From NCBI GenBank assembly GCA_900767685.1, contig CAAGAB010000091.1, positions 1 to 16,114 on the forward strand: a stretch of 16,114 nt of DNA. The letters are read 5' to 3'. Shown one piece after another: positions 1 through 6,776 of the stretch (position 1 is the stretch's first letter; each line of letters opens with the position of its first letter). Below the pieces are notes generated by a model. The model did not search any database and was not told the DNA's origin. It worked only from the letters and a program-made list of their open reading frames with translations. This DNA is from an uncultured Coprococcus sp. Its GTDB lineage: Bacteria; Bacillota_A; Clostridia; Lachnospirales; Lachnospiraceae. Made by a program: the position numbers and the translations under genes.

Positions 1-87
1 CCAAATATAAGAACGTGCATCACTCCTCTGGAAGAAGGAATGGATGTGAGAACGCAGTACGGTGCGTCGGCAGAGAAGGATTTTTAG
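1..87 (+). CDS. (2Fe-2S)-binding small subunit of a flavin amine dehydrogenase, 3' end only
   Basis: Only the last 28 codons and the stop (TAG, 85-87) are in the window; the 5' end lies outside. The visible tail contains RTCITPLEEGMDVRTQYGAS. This matches the end of the small ferredoxin-like subunits (Fer2_4 type, as in HcnA and the small subunits of opine oxidases), where a last cluster cysteine sits in a T-C-x-T-P-x-E-E-G-M-x-V-R-T-Q context. The family protein delivers electrons from the FAD subunits through one [2Fe-2S] cluster. The next gene's ribosome binding site (AGGAGGTG, 86-93) overlaps this stop codon, so the two are almost certainly co-transcribed and translated together. Identification rests on a short tail plus context, so the family is likely but not proven. 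Confidence 0.75.
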   Translation, partial: PNIRTCITPLEEGMDVRTQYGASAEKDF

Positions 88-99
88 GAGGTGATCGCT

Positions 100-1674
100 A
101 TGATAGAGAGATACGATCTGATAGTGATAGGTGCAGGTCCGGCAGGACTTTCTGCCGCAATAGAGGCTGCGAAGAATGGAATGAAGCCGATAGTATTTGA
201 CGAAAATGCAAAGCCTGGCGGTCAGCTCTTCAAGCAGATCCATAAGTTCTTCGGCTCAAAGGAACACAAGGCGAAGATAAGAGGATTCAATATAGGTTAC
301 GAGCTCCTTGAGGAGGCAAATAAACTGGGTGTGGATGTAAGGCTCAACGCCACAGTTGTTGGTCTCTATGATGAGAAAGAGGTAACAGTCAGGATCGGTG
401 ATGAGATAAAGCATTTCAAGGGTGACAGTGTACTTGTGGCAACAGGAGCCAGCGAGAACATGGTTACTTTCAAAGGCTGGACACTTCCGGGAGTCATAGG
501 TGCAGGTGCTGCCCAGACCATGATGAACCTTCATCATATAAAGCCGGGTAACAGGATATTGATGCTCGGTTCAGGAAATGTAGGACTTGTAGTCAGCTAT
601 CAGCTCATGCAGGCAGGTTGTGAGGTAGTGGCACTGGTTGATGCGGCACCGAGGATCGGAGGATACGGAGTACATGCTGCAAAGATATCGAGATGCGGAG
701 TTCCATTTTATCTGTCACATACAATAGTTGAGGCGAGTGGAACCGACAGGGTGACAGGTGTGACGATCGCACAGGTAGACAGCCATTTTAATTTCATAGA
801 GGGAACCGAAAAGACATTTGACGTTGATACGATATGCGTTGCCGTTGGGCTTTCACCTATGTCGCAGCTTTTAAAGCAGGCGGGGGTAAAGATGAAGGAT
901 ACTCCGGGCGGATATGTTCCTGAGTGTGACGAATGGGGCAGAACCTCAGTGCCGGGAATATTTGCAGCCGGCGATGTGTCAGGAATCGAGGAGGCAAGTT
1001 CAGCCATGATCGAGGGCAGGATCGCCGGATCTGTCATATCTCAGGATCTCGGATTTATAGGTAAATCAGAGATGGAAAAGCGTGCATCGGAGCTTGAGGA
1101 TGCGCTTGGCAGCCTCCGTGAGGGAATGTTTGCACCGAAGAACAGAGGCAAGCTGATCGAGAAGACTGAGGAAGGCATAGACATATCGATGAATCTGCTG
1201 GAGCATGGCTTTGTGGCAGATGACGAGATAGAGAGATATCCAGGAGTGACGCACAGGAAGGGTATACATCCGGTTATAGAGTGTACCCAGAACATTCCGT
1301 GCAACCCGTGTCAGGATGCTTGCCCGAAGGGATGTATAAGCATAGGAGCAAATATTACATCACTTCCGACGGTGACGGAAAATCCGTGTATAGGCTGTGG
1401 CATGTGTGTTGCAAGCTGTTCAGGACAGGCAATATTTCTTGTAGATGAGGATACCGGGGATGGCTACGGAACGGTGACACTTCCATATGAGTTCCTTCCG
1501 ATACCGGAGAAAGGCACTAAGGGCGTGGCACTTGGCCGTGATGGACATGAGGTGTGCGAGGCGGAGGTCGTAAATGTCAGAAGTGCAAAAGCATTTGACC
1601 ATACAAATCTGCTGACCATGAAGGTGCCGAAAGACATGGTTATGAAGGCGAGATTTTTTAAGACGGCAATTTAA
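100..1674 (+). CDS. FAD/NAD(P)-dependent oxidoreductase with C-terminal ferredoxin domain (HcnB / opine oxidase subunit A / PDH-alpha-like)
   Basis: A 524-residue soluble flavoprotein. The start is ATG at 100, placed 6 bases after AGGAGGTG; an in-frame GTG at 91 lies inside that site and is unlikely. The N-terminus has the FAD dinucleotide fold VIGAGPAG (residues 9-16), and a second Rossmann motif GSGNVG lies at 157-162. A GD motif in FAAGDVSGIEEASSA completes the pyridine-nucleotide-disulfide-reductase-like FAD domain. The C-terminal third holds two cysteine groups, C395/C401/C404/C408/C412 and C430-x2-C433-x2-C436-x3-C440, consistent with a ferredoxin domain that likely carries two [4Fe-4S] clusters. 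In HcnB and opine oxidase subunits the C-terminus is instead a BFD-type [2Fe-2S] domain, which here is the next gene. Likely role: passing electrons from the DAO subunit to an acceptor. The physiological acceptor and substrate cannot be read from sequence. Confidence 0.88.
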   Translation: MIERYDLIVIGAGPAGLSAAIEAAKNGMKPIVFDENAKPGGQLFKQIHKFFGSKEHKAKIRGFNIGYELLEEANKLGVDVRLNATVVGLYDEKEVTVRIGDEIKHFKGDSVLVATGASENMVTFKGWTLPGVIGAGAAQTMMNLHHIKPGNRILMLGSGNVGLVVSYQLMQAGCEVVALVDAAPRIGGYGVHAAKISRCGVPFYLSHTIVEASGTDRVTGVTIAQVDSHFNFIEGTEKTFDVDTICVAVGLSPMSQLLKQAGVKMKDTPGGYVPECDEWGRTSVPGIFAAGDVSGIEEASSAMIEGRIAGSVISQDLGFIGKSEMEKRASELEDALGSLREGMFAPKNRGKLIEKTEEGIDISMNLLEHGFVADDEIERYPGVTHRKGIHPVIECTQNIPCNPCQDACPKGCISIGANITSLPTVTENPCIGCGMCVASCSGQAIFLVDEDTGDGYGTVTLPYEFLPIPEKGTKGVALGRDGHEVCEAEVVNVRSAKAFDHTNLLTMKVPKDMVMKARFFKTAI

Positions 1675-1691
1675 GATAGAAATTCAGATGG

Positions 1692-1732
1692 GAATCAGCC
1701 TTGAATAATACATTTTAGACGGGCTGAGATTC
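1692..1732 (+). other. Intergenic hairpin between the FAD and BFD genes
   Basis: GAATCAGCC (1692-1700) can pair with GGCTGAGATTC (1722-1732), with a 2-nt bulge and a loop of about 21 nt. No T-tract follows, so it is not an intrinsic terminator. It could set mRNA stability or be chance. The BFD gene's ribosome binding site (AAGGAGGTG, 1737-1745) begins just downstream. Confidence 0.3.
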
Positions 1733-1750
1733 ATACAAGGAGGTGCGGTT

Positions 1751-2083
1751 ATGATAGATATCAGAGAAAAACTTGACGCCATAGGACCTTATGTTCCGGC
1801 ACCGGATGACGACATGCTGGTGTGCAGATGCGAGGAGGTCACAAAGGGCGAGATAAGGCAGGCAGTCCATGCGGGAATGCTGACTATAGAAGAGATAAGA
1901 AGATTCCTCAGGTGTGGAATGGGATTGTGTCAGGGTCAGACCTGTGGCAAGCTGGTGAAGGGCATTGTGGCAAGGGAACTGCGCGTGTCACCTCTTGACA
2001 TAGAGCCAGCCACGTCAAGGGCACCTATGAGACCTACGGAGATGCGCATACTTGCGAGAGATGGAGGTGAGGCTCATGAGTAA
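1751..2083 (+). CDS. BFD-like [2Fe-2S] protein (stand-alone domain of the dehydrogenase complex)
   Basis: A 110-residue protein carrying a bacterioferritin-associated-ferredoxin-like domain (Fer2_BFD). The visible motif is C25-x-C27 followed by C55-G-M-G-L-C60-Q-G-Q-T-C65. In this family C-x-C plus the two cysteines of the CQGxxC segment bind one [2Fe-2S] cluster; C55 is an extra cysteine whose role is unclear. About 40 residues follow the domain. In HcnB/opine oxidase the domain is fused to the FAD subunit; here it is a separate subunit, reminiscent of the multi-subunit dye-linked L-proline dehydrogenases of Thermococcales. The start is supported by AAGGAGGTG at 1737-1745. The 3' end overlaps the next gene by 8 bp, a sign of translational coupling and stoichiometric assembly. 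Confidence 0.87.
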   Translation: MIDIREKLDAIGPYVPAPDDDMLVCRCEEVTKGEIRQAVHAGMLTIEEIRRFLRCGMGLCQGQTCGKLVKGIVARELRVSPLDIEPATSRAPMRPTEMRILARDGGEAHE

Positions 2084-3215
2084 ACATACAGCAGAGGTTA
2101 TAATCATCGGCGGCGGCGTAAATGGATGCGCTGCTGCTTACTACCTGGCAAAGGCAGGAATGAAGGACGTCATAGTGCTTGAGGGCAGTCCGAGCATAGG
2201 ACATGGAGGCTCCTCACGAAACGGAGGTGGAGTCAGACAGTCGGGAAGAGATGTAAGGGAGCTGCCATACGCTATGTATGCTGTGCAGAATATGTGGCCG
2301 ACACTTTCCGAGGAGCTTGGAGTTGACGTGGAGTATTATCAGAAGGGCAACCTCAGACTTGGCAAGACGGACGCCCACATGGAAAAGCTCAGGAACCTTG
2401 CGGCAAATGCAAACTCCCTCGGACTTGACATGAAGATCATAGACGGCAAAGAGGTGAAGGAGATATGCCCATACCTCTCTGACGAGATAATCGGTGCAAG
2501 CTGGTGTCCTACAGATGGACACGCAAATCCTATGCTGACGACTCTTGCGTACTACAAGAGGGCAACTGAGCTTGGGGTAAATTTCTTCACTGACGCAAAG
2601 GTCGTTGCACTTGAGAAGGTGAAGGGAAAACTCAGAAAGGTCATACTGGAATCAGGTGAGGTGTTCGAGGCGGACAAGGTTATCCTGGCTGCCGGATATG
2701 AGAGCAGATTCATCGCAAGGACAGTTGGAATAGATGTGCCGATGACAAAGTATTTTGAGGAGGCATTGGTTACGGAGATTCAGCCTCATATGTTTGATAT
2801 CATGCTTGGTGTTGCATCCGCAGACTTCTACGGGCATCAGTCGCAGCACGGATCATTTGTATTTGGTTCGGATTCAGGACTTGAGGAGACAACGGACATG
2901 GGACTGGATGAACTCAAGACTTCACCGCTCACCGTATCTGCTGGATGCAGGGCAATCATGGGATATATACCGATGCTGGCGGATGCGAAGATCGTCAGAA
3001 CGTGGGGCGGATGGCTTGATCTCTGCTACGATGGGGTTCCCGTCATAAGTGAGGTTGACGAAGTGCCGGGACTTATACTGGCATGTGGGTTTACCGGACA
3101 TGGATTTGGAACAGCACCGGCTGTGGGACTGATGCTCTCACAGATGGCACTCGACGAGAAGACGGTTGTGGATATATCTTCTTTACGGTATGACAGATTT
3201 AAAGCTGTGAGATAG
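2076..3215 (+). CDS. FAD-dependent oxidoreductase, DAO family (HcnC / SoxB / opine oxidase subunit B-like catalytic subunit)
   Basis: A 379-residue D-amino-acid-oxidase-fold protein, probably the catalytic flavin subunit that oxidises a C-N bond. The start at 2076 follows GGAGGTGA (2063-2070) by 5 bases; an in-frame ATG at 2052 has no such site. The FAD fold IIIGGGVNG is at residues 9-17. GGSSRNGGGVRQSGRD, typical of the sarcosine oxidase beta / HcnC group, follows the first beta-alpha-beta unit, and the protein ends with the family motif GFTGHGFGTAPAVG. There is no signal peptide. It overlaps the preceding BFD gene (2076-2083). Family substrates include sarcosine, proline, glycine, opines and D-amino acids; which applies here is not decidable. 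The pyridine-nucleotide-like and Fe-S neighbours argue for a dehydrogenase feeding electron carriers rather than an oxygen-using oxidase, fitting an anaerobe. Confidence 0.88.
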   Translation: MSKHTAEVIIIGGGVNGCAAAYYLAKAGMKDVIVLEGSPSIGHGGSSRNGGGVRQSGRDVRELPYAMYAVQNMWPTLSEELGVDVEYYQKGNLRLGKTDAHMEKLRNLAANANSLGLDMKIIDGKEVKEICPYLSDEIIGASWCPTDGHANPMLTTLAYYKRATELGVNFFTDAKVVALEKVKGKLRKVILESGEVFEADKVILAAGYESRFIARTVGIDVPMTKYFEEALVTEIQPHMFDIMLGVASADFYGHQSQHGSFVFGSDSGLEETTDMGLDELKTSPLTVSAGCRAIMGYIPMLADAKIVRTWGGWLDLCYDGVPVISEVDEVPGLILACGFTGHGFGTAPAVGLMLSQMALDEKTVVDISSLRYDRFKAVR

Positions 3216-3401
3216 CATCACGTTGTTAAATGTAATAATATTTGGCAATCCTTTCAGATACAATAGATATGAGGCTGTCAGGTAGACAACATATGAAGCA
3301 TGGTTGTATATTATTGGCGGAGAAATTCTGTGGAGTAAGATGAGGAAACTTCAGAGAGTAAAAAGTATCAACGATGACAGTCAGAAAAGGAGAGGTATAT
3401 C
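3216..3401. other. 186-bp intergenic gap, no confident element
   Basis: The gap between the DAO gene and the alcohol dehydrogenase gene is longer than others in this operon. No strong terminator hairpin with a T-tract and no convincing -35/-10 pair was found. TTGGCA at 3242-3247 could be a weak -35, but no good -10 lies at the right distance. The only clear signal is the ribosome binding site AAGGAGAGG (3387-3395). An internal promoter cannot be excluded. Confidence 0.3.
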
Positions 3402-4580
3402 ATGGAGAACTTTTTTTACAATATTCCGACAAAGGTATCATTTGGCAAGGGCGCCATTGATGATCTGCCGGGGTACATCAGCGAATACGGAGATAGTGTT
3501 CTGCTGGTGTACGGAGGCGGAAGTATAAAGAGGACAGGGCTGTACGACAGGATAATCGAGTTACTTGACTGTAGTCATATTTCCCACATTGAGCTTTCGG
3601 GTGTGGAACCCAACCCGAGACTCACAACTGTGAAGAAGGGAGTAAAGCTGTGTGCGGAAAATGATGTTAAGGTTATATTGCCTGTGGGTGGTGGAAGTAC
3701 GATAGACTGTTCCAAAGCTATAGCAGCCGGAGCGTGCTATGATGGAGATCCGTGGGAGTTGGTGGGACACTCTGAGAAGATAAAAAAAGCAGTGCCGATC
3801 ATAGCTGTTGCAACTATGGCTGCGACGGGGTCCGAGATGGATCCATTTGCAGTTATCACGAATGAGGAGACAAAGCAGAAGAAAGATATAGCATCCGATC
3901 TGCTCTATCCGGCGTACGCGATACTTGACCCGGAATATACATTTTCCGTTCCTGCATACCAGACGGCAGCAGGTGTGGCGGATATCATGAACCATATATT
4001 TGAAGTTTATTTTGCAGATAATGGGGACACATACATGCAGGACCGCATGATGGAGGCTCTGCTTAAAACACTTATCAAGTATGGCCCGGTGGCAGTCTCA
4101 GAGCCGGACAACTATGATGCCAGGGCAAATATCCTCTGGGCATCTGAGTGGGCGATAAATGGATTCATAGCGTGTGGCAAGGATGGTCCATGGCCGGCGC
4201 ACTCCATAGAGCATCAGCTCAGTGCTTATTATGATATAACACATGGACACGGTCTTGCGATCATCACGCCGGTTCTGATGGATTACATTCTTAACGAGAC
4301 GAGCCTTCCGGTTCTCGTAAATTACGGAGTGAATGTGTGGAATATAGACAGGACAAAGGCTCCTTATGATATAGCCAGAGAGGCAATATCAAAGACACAG
4401 AAGCTATATGAGGACATGGGACTGACATCGGATCTTGGCGAGCTGGGCGTGCCGTATGAGAAGGATTTTGACGAGATGGCGGAGAAGACTGCAGCAGAGG
4501 GCCTTGAGCATTGCAGAGTGCCTCTGACGAAGGATGATGTAGTGGAGATATATAGAAGATGTTTTAGAAACGTAAAATAG
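3402..4580 (+). CDS. Iron-containing alcohol dehydrogenase (YqhD / butanol dehydrogenase-like)
   Basis: A 392-residue group III metal-dependent alcohol dehydrogenase that interconverts aldehydes and alcohols with NAD(P)H in the cytoplasm. The nucleotide-binding GGGS motif is in PVGGGSTIDCSKA and the conserved TGSE in AATGSEMDPF. The four metal ligands are all present: D194 and H198 in ADIMNHIFE, H267 in PAHSIEHQ and H281 in ITHGHG. These positions match those I recall for the YqhD/BDH branch. The length is normal and the start is set by AAGGAGAGG, 6 bases upstream. Its place after the amine dehydrogenase suggests (inference) that it reduces an aldehyde released by amine oxidation and regenerates NAD(P)+. 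The specific aldehyde is unknown. Confidence 0.92.
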   Translation: MENFFYNIPTKVSFGKGAIDDLPGYISEYGDSVLLVYGGGSIKRTGLYDRIIELLDCSHISHIELSGVEPNPRLTTVKKGVKLCAENDVKVILPVGGGSTIDCSKAIAAGACYDGDPWELVGHSEKIKKAVPIIAVATMAATGSEMDPFAVITNEETKQKKDIASDLLYPAYAILDPEYTFSVPAYQTAAGVADIMNHIFEVYFADNGDTYMQDRMMEALLKTLIKYGPVAVSEPDNYDARANILWASEWAINGFIACGKDGPWPAHSIEHQLSAYYDITHGHGLAIITPVLMDYILNETSLPVLVNYGVNVWNIDRTKAPYDIAREAISKTQKLYEDMGLTSDLGELGVPYEKDFDEMAEKTAAEGLEHCRVPLTKDDVVEIYRRCFRNVK

Positions 4581-4669
4581 ATCACATTTGCAAATATGCA
4601 ATTTATGAAAAGCATGTGGCATTCATTGATAGCTTTTTAGGAAACAGATATACAGCAGGAGGTGGCAGT

Positions 4670-5815
4670 ATGGACAGCAAGGTTGAATTCTTATTTCTGA
4701 ATGAAGAGGACATGATAAAGGCGGGCGTACTTGATGCGGACAGGGCTGTGGACACCATAGGAGAGGTTATAACACTCTTAAGTGAGGGTGACTATCTCAT
4801 GGGCGGCAGAGCGCATAACGACCACGGTGTGCAGCTTATATTTCCGGAGAAGTCAGACATTCCGAACTTTCCGCTGGCAGATTCTGCGGACAGAAGATTC
4901 ATGGCAATGCCGGCATACCTTGGCGGCAGATTTCATATGTGTGGTGAGAAATGGTATGGTTCAAATGGCAGAAATTCACACAAGGGTCTGCCGAGATCCA
5001 TACTCATGGCGACATTAAATGACGTGGAGACCGGGCAGCCTCTTGCGTACATGTCAGCCAATCTCCTAAGTGCCATGAGAACCGGGGCAATGCCCGGACT
5101 TACTGCCATGTATCTTGCAAGAAAGGATAGCAAGGTACTGACTATCCTCGGCGCAGGAGTCATAGGGAGGACAAGCCTCATGGCTATCATGGCAAAGTTC
5201 CCGGACATGGAGGTGCTGAAGATCAAGGGCAGCTCAAAGACCTCGCACACAGCCCATGAGCTGGCGGATTTTGCCAGGGAGAACTATAAGAGTCTCAAGG
5301 AGATAATCATCTGCGATACTTTGGAGGAGGCTGTGAGGGATGCAGATATCATAGCTGAGGCGGTATCTGTTGAACCGAGAAAATGGCCGGTTATAGATCC
5401 GGCATGGGTAAAACCAGGATGCACTATCATATCATCTGGAACCATGGATATGGATTTGGAATTTGTCAGAGACCATGTGACGAAGGTTGTGGACAACATT
5501 CAGATGTATGAGGAATACGTAAATGTATATCAGGAGTGGGATGAGGACGGTAACAGGATATCACTTGGAACACCAGGGATACATTTTGTAAATATGGTGA
5601 CGGATGGCTGGATAGAGAAGAGTGAGATCAGGCATCTGGGGAACATAATGCGCGGCCTTGAGCCGGGACGAACAAGCGATGACGAGATATTTCTCGTGAG
5701 CCTTGGCGGTATGCCGATCCTTGATGTAGGCTGGGGCTACGAGTGCTACCAGAAGGCACTCAGGGAAGGCATTGGAACAAAGCTCAAGCTGTGGGATACA
5801 CCATATATGAGGTAG
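4670..5815 (+). CDS. Ornithine cyclodeaminase / mu-crystallin family protein, paralog 1
   Basis: A 381-residue NAD(P)-binding protein. The start at 4670 follows AGGAGGTG (4657-4664) by 5 bases; the earlier in-frame ATG at 4616 lacks a site. Family landmarks are GEKWYGSN (the lysine region of the active site), GLPRSILMATLNDVETG, MRTGAMPG, and the Rossmann motif GAGVIG at residues 161-166. The family includes ornithine cyclodeaminase, archaeal alanine dehydrogenase and ketimine reductases, all acting on C-N bonds through an imine with NAD(P). Close Clostridial relatives are, as I recall, often labelled 'tyramine oxidase subunit B'; I know of no firm biochemical basis for that label. It is clearly related to the protein at 13954-15156 and is last in its operon, just before two terminators. 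True substrate unknown; an imine/keto-acid reductase or amino-acid deaminase role is plausible. Confidence 0.85.
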   Translation: MDSKVEFLFLNEEDMIKAGVLDADRAVDTIGEVITLLSEGDYLMGGRAHNDHGVQLIFPEKSDIPNFPLADSADRRFMAMPAYLGGRFHMCGEKWYGSNGRNSHKGLPRSILMATLNDVETGQPLAYMSANLLSAMRTGAMPGLTAMYLARKDSKVLTILGAGVIGRTSLMAIMAKFPDMEVLKIKGSSKTSHTAHELADFARENYKSLKEIIICDTLEEAVRDADIIAEAVSVEPRKWPVIDPAWVKPGCTIISSGTMDMDLEFVRDHVTKVVDNIQMYEEYVNVYQEWDEDGNRISLGTPGIHFVNMVTDGWIEKSEIRHLGNIMRGLEPGRTSDDEIFLVSLGGMPILDVGWGYECYQKALREGIGTKLKLWDTPYMR

Positions 5816-5858
5816 TTTTTAAGAACAGGATTTTTCCATATAGCAGATTTAGATCTTC

Positions 5859-5893
5859 AAAGGCCACGGTGAATGTTAGACCGTGGCCTTTTG
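5859..5893 (+). terminator. Intrinsic terminator T1 of the dehydrogenase operon
   Basis: AAAGGCCACGGT (5859-5870) pairs perfectly with ACCGTGGCCTTT (5880-5891) around a 9-nt loop: a 12-bp GC-rich stem that ends in a run of four T, 44 bases after the stop codon of the upstream gene. The A-tract on the left arm means it could also work on the minus strand. Confidence 0.9.
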
Positions 5894-5900
5894 CTATAAA

Positions 5901-5944
5901 TTATCCCTGGACGGTTAGAAAAGTCTGTTCAGGGATAATTTTTT
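5901..5944 (+). terminator. Second tandem intrinsic terminator T2
   Basis: TTATCCCTG (5901-5909) pairs with CAGGGATAA (5930-5938), extendable by five more pairs including G-U to a 14-bp stem with a 10-nt loop (5915-5924), followed by six T (5939-5944). It sits 7 bases after T1. A further sequence AAATTATCCTG (5989-5999) is complementary to the right arm plus tail, so an alternative hairpin is possible. Confidence 0.75.
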
Positions 5945-6198
5945 CACAAACAGGAAGGAAACTGGCAGAAAAGGATAAAAACGAAGGAAATTATCCTGTT
6001 TAGGGTAAAATTCCTTTATCTAGGAAAATTTTGTATCATTTGTACGGCAAAAGGGGTATCTTAGGAAAATCCAACTGAAAGGTTACAGGCAGAAGGTGCC
6101 AGACTGGGTTAACAATATTAAGTCAATTCAAACATCGGTTACCAAAATAAACCGTATCCGCCGAATAAAATAAACAATTAAAGAAATGACAAAAATTA
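5945..6198. other. AT-rich intergenic stretch between the two operons
   Basis: No gene was found here on either strand. The DNA is AT-rich and has several short dyads: AAATTATCCTG (5989-5999), complementary to the right side of terminator T2; GGCA/TGCC (6088-6100); and CGGTT/AACCG around 6136-6154, about 45 bases upstream of the promoter at 6199. The last could be an activator or repressor site. None is strong alone. Confidence 0.35.
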
Positions 6199-6229
6199 TT
6201 GACCTTGGTATTATACCAGACTCTACAAT
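6199..6229 (+). promoter_or_regulatory. Candidate promoter with long spacer for the PII-pot operon
   Basis: TTGACC (6199-6204) is a near-consensus -35. TACAAT (6224-6229) is a near-consensus -10. The spacer is 19 bp, longer than the usual 17, and holds a perfect palindrome. This is the only good promoter-like pair I see in the 460 bases before the PII gene. A 19-bp spacer with a central dyad is the layout of MerR-type activated promoters. Confidence 0.6.
6206..6218. promoter_or_regulatory. Palindromic operator in the promoter spacer
   Basis: TGGTAT-T-ATACCA is a perfect 6-bp inverted repeat around one base, centred at 6212. Two further matching pairs occur outward (GA at 6201-6202 with TC at 6222-6223). 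It lies wholly between the -35 and -10 elements. It could be bound by a MerR-type activator or by a GntR/FadR-type repressor (TGGTnnnnnACCA-like sites). No regulator gene is in the window. Confidence 0.55.
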
Positions 6230-6254
6230 GAGTGAAAATCAAAAACAAGAACAC

Positions 6255-6365
6255 ATGAAAGAGAGCAAAGGGGCTCATAGAAATATGACTCCAATGCTCT
6301 TTTTCTTTTTGCAAGGAGCTGAAAGGCATCCTGCGAAGTATGCGGACACCGCGAAAAACGCATAA
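6255..6365 (+). other. Possible 36-codon leader ORF (weak)
   Basis: An ATG at 6255 opens 36 codons and ends with TAA at 6363-6365, 38 bases before the PII start. It spans the leader hairpin. There is no convincing ribosome binding site, and no regulatory run of one amino acid. It could be a leader peptide coupled to the attenuator-like hairpin, but may simply be a chance open frame. Confidence 0.15.
6257..6310 (+). terminator. Leader terminator / attenuator-like hairpin before the PII gene
   Basis: GAAAGAGAGCA (6257-6267) pairs with TGCTCTTTTTC (6295-6305): 11 bp with one G-U. Inside it TCATA (6275-6279) pairs with TATGA (6284-6288) around a GAAA tetraloop. Five T (6306-6310) follow, after T-rich pairing on the right arm. 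It lies downstream of the promoter at 6199-6229 and about 95 bases before the PII start, so transcripts would have to pass it: the arrangement of a conditional attenuator. A later dyad (GCGG-ACA-CCGC, 6342-6352) competes with ATGCG/CGCAT (6340-6344 / 6359-6363). No known riboswitch class was recognised. Confidence 0.6.
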
Positions 6366-6403
6366 AAATGAGTCTGCATCGCTTAGAAGAAGGAGGAATG
6401 GAT

Positions 6404-6742
6404 ATGAAGAAGATAGAACTTATCATCAGACCAGAGAAACTTGAACCACTCAAGAAGATACTCAGTAAGAATGAATACAGTGGACTTACCGTAATGTCGG
6501 CTATGGGCTGCGGACACCAGAAAGGCTACAGCGAAGAATTCAAGAAGCTTGGAATGGAGATCAACCTCCTGCCAAAGCTCTACGTCATGACAGTAATACT
6601 GGACGAAGATCTGGATGACATACTCACAGAGATATGTGAGAAACTTTCCACCGGACAGGTCGGAGATGGAAAAATATTCATTACAAATGTTGATGACGTA
6701 ATGCGGATAAGAACAGGCGAACATGGAGAATCGATACTTTGA
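6404..6742 (+). CDS. PII family nitrogen regulator (GlnB/GlnK-like), first gene of the pot operon
   Basis: Exactly 112 residues, the canonical PII length. The start is ATG at 6404, 7 bases after GGAGG (6392-6396); the in-frame ATG at 6398 is only 1 base from it. PII proteins are trimers that sense ATP/ADP and 2-oxoglutarate and bind transporters or enzymes through the T-loop. Ligand motifs are kept: GCGHQKG with Q39, K58 in LLPK, the B-loop VGDGKIF, and MRIRTGE near the C-terminus. The T-loop differs: E. coli Tyr51 aligns with Met51 and Tyr46 with Phe46, without gaps, so uridylylation of the classical kind is not possible. Instead of an amtB partner, the next genes are potABCD, suggesting that this PII controls the polyamine-type transporter or links the pathway to nitrogen status (inference). 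Confidence 0.9.
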   Translation: MKKIELIIRPEKLEPLKKILSKNEYSGLTVMSAMGCGHQKGYSEEFKKLGMEINLLPKLYVMTVILDEDLDDILTEICEKLSTGQVGDGKIFITNVDDVMRIRTGEHGESIL

Positions 6743-6776
6743 TTATTACTTTAGAAAAGAGTGAGGTGAGCTGCTG

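Noticed and set aside
4588..4601. Dyad TTGCA-AATA-TGCAA upstream of cyclodeaminase-like paralog 1
   Set aside because: Only 5-bp arms in AT-rich DNA, with no clear promoter beside it; may be chance.
6081..6091. GGTTACAGGCA shared with the end of the 223-bp palindrome (15162-15172)
   Set aside because: Similarity stops after 11 bases and there is no palindrome at 6081; chance or a very decayed end cannot be told apart.
6088..6110. GGCA-GAAGG-TGCC and CCAGACTGG region considered as an ANTAR or riboswitch-like RNA
   Set aside because: Loop sizes do not fit the ANTAR dual-hexaloop pattern, and no riboswitch consensus was recognised; the region also lies upstream of the likely transcription start.
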